Positions 62,966-64,000 of a stretch of DNA of 64,000 nucleotides are shown here, in pieces. Location of the stretch: positions 124,001-188,000 of the forward strand of contig NZ_JACIEE010000007.1 in NCBI RefSeq assembly GCF_014196765.1, given 5' to 3'. The first letter of the stretch is position 1. Each line of letters starts with the position of its first letter. Source of the DNA: Mycoplana azooxidifex. GTDB taxonomy: Bacteria; Pseudomonadota; Alphaproteobacteria; Rhizobiales; Rhizobiaceae. Both the position numbers and the translations under genes were made by a program. Under the pieces are notes generated by a model that saw only the letters and a program-made list of their open reading frames with translations, was not told the origin of the DNA and searched no databases.

Positions 62966-64000
62966 CTATCGGGCCGGCGGGACGGCGGCGAGCCTGCCGA
63001 TCAGCCGCGCCGGCAGGAAAACCGTAAGCGACGTGGCACCTTCGACGGCCGCGGCGCTGGCGGCAAGGGCGGTGGGCGACATCGCCGTCTGCTCGTCTTC
63101 CAGCGTGGCGCGCATGAGGCGGCTGTTGTCGATCAGTTTCATCAGCGTCTCGGAACTTGCAAAGACGCCGTGGCTGCCGCCATCGATATCGGAGACGTCC
63201 AGAACGGTGATGCCGCGCGATTGCAGGAACGCAATGTCGGATCCGCTGCCGACGCGCGGATGACCGCCCGCGATCCGGCGGGAAAACCCGAGTGCACGGT
63301 CGCGACGCGATACGATGATGGTGAATGGCTGGGGCAGCGTGCCGATGTCGTCGGCCTGGCTCTGGAAGGCGTCGATGTCGATGTCGGGGGCGGCGAGGAC
63401 CACGCCGCCGAGCCGCTTCAAAGTGCGCCCCCTGCCGCTCATCGCGAGGTCCCTGAGGGCTTCCATCACGACGTAGGCGCCCATGGAATGGCCGAGAAGC
63501 ACGATCCTGGTCGCCTTCGTCTGGGCGGCGATCTCGATCGTCTCGGCAAGCCCGACGCGGCCGACGATGGCGCTGTCTCGATCGAACACGTAGAGCGGAA
63601 TGGAAGCGCCCGACGGCCAGGCGTAGTGCACGGAAACAGACCCCATCTCGTAGTCGTGGGTGAGCTGCGCGTTGCGGAACAGGCTCTCGGCGATATTGTT
63701 GTTGTAGCCGTGGACGAAGATGAAGATCTCGCGACTTTCGGGCTTGCGCTTTTCCAGGGCCGCGTCCAGCGCATCGATGAACGCCCGGCGGTCGGCGATG
63801 GGCGCGTAGGCCAGCGCGGTGAAGTGGCGGGCGGGATCGGGAACGCGGCCGCTCGTCTCGACACGGCCCGGCCTGTGGCCCGCGGGGATGCCGATGTCGA
63901 ACTCCGCAAAGGCCAGCTCCTGCGAACGCCCGGCGGAATAGGGCAAGGCGGGATTATCCGACCGCTCGCGCGACGTTGCCAGGTAGATCGGCACGACGGC
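62966..64000 (-). CDS. DUF900-type alpha/beta hydrolase, N-terminus outside the window
   Basis: The visible part (about 344 residues) opens at the right edge within PIYLATSRERSDNPALPYSA, a segment usually preceded by a signal peptide or lipoprotein leader. The fold shows IFIFVHGYNNNIAESLFRNA, the nucleophile elbow LLGHSMGAY, the acid strand region (LAAPDIDIDAF) and the histidine in GGSHGVFA. Members are serine hydrolases of unknown substrate, often periplasmic. Single-gene unit upstream of the antiporter operon. Confidence 0.83.
   Translation of the reverse strand, partial: AVVPIYLATSRERSDNPALPYSAGRSQELAFAEFDIGIPAGHRPGRVETSGRVPDPARHFTALAYAPIADRRAFIDALDAALEKRKPESREIFIFVHGYNNNIAESLFRNAQLTHDYEMGSVSVHYAWPSGASIPLYVFDRDSAIVGRVGLAETIEIAAQTKATRIVLLGHSMGAYVVMEALRDLAMSGRGRTLKRLGGVVLAAPDIDIDAFQSQADDIGTLPQPFTIIVSRRDRALGFSRRIAGGHPRVGSGSDIAFLQSRGITVLDVSDIDGGSHGVFASSETLMKLIDNSRLMRATLEDEQTAMSPTALAASAAAVEGATSLTVFLPARLIGRLAAVPPAR

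Overview
The window is GC-rich and tightly packed with genes. It looks like a chromosomal or chromid segment of an alphaproteobacterium in the Rhizobiaceae (Ensifer/Sinorhizobium, Shinella, Agrobacterium and relatives). That placement rests on three things: a near-complete exo (succinoglycan) locus in rhizobial gene order, a hexuronate-oxidation operon with the gene set known from Agrobacterium, and an Mrp-type antiporter operon plus tandem anti-Shine-Dalgarno hairpins of the kind described in Rhizobiales. The genus is an inference; no rRNA or tRNA gene was seen.

Layout. 0-5 kb: divergent MerR regulator and Zn/Cd/Pb P-type ATPase, an orphan periplasmic binding protein and a DUF1254/DUF1214 secreted protein. 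4.9-8.8 kb: GABA use (gabT, gabD) facing a MerR-XRE-cupin fusion regulator, with twin operators between them. 8.9-13.7 kb: homogentisate (tyrosine/phenylalanine) catabolism: an HpaR-like MarR regulator, maiA, a fumarylacetoacetate hydrolase and hmgA, with a UPF0314 gene on the opposite strand in the middle. 13.8-15.2 kb: RES-Xre toxin-antitoxin pair and a lone WGR protein. 15.3-20.5 kb: ABC exporter, AraC regulator and TonB-dependent siderophore receptor. 20.6-21.4 kb: a 45-residue DUF1127 protein and, on the other strand, four tandem hairpins with CCTCCTCCC loops ending in a terminator (cuckoo-type sRNA array). 21.5-29.2 kb: hexuronate operon (kdgD, gci, gli, TRAP dctPQM, udh) under a GntR regulator.

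29.3-49.6 kb is the exopolysaccharide locus: exoZQFY (-), exoX and exoU (+), exoV and exoW (-), exoT (+), then exoHKLAMONP (+). It encodes UDP-glucose supply (ExoN), lipid-linked initiation (ExoY, ExoF), glucosyl transfer (ExoA, L, M, O, U, W), acetyl, succinyl and pyruvyl decoration (ExoZ, H, V), flipping and polymerisation (ExoT, Q, P), cleavage (ExoK) and dampening (ExoX). exoB and exoI are not present here. Several RNA structures and dyad repeats in its intergenic regions are unexplained.

49.6-55.2 kb: TetR regulator, a four-gene polyamine-type ABC importer and a metallo-beta-lactamase-fold hydrolase. 55.3-57.1 kb: AI-2E family transporter and two small exported proteins. 57.2-62.8 kb: a seven-gene Mrp/Mbh-like cation/proton antiporter operon whose last gene is a 1033-residue fusion of two antiporter-type subunits. 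The window ends inside a DUF900-type alpha/beta hydrolase.

Starts were chosen by ribosome binding sites and domain boundaries and may differ by a few codons from other annotations. Functions come from reading motifs and gene order by eye, without database searches.
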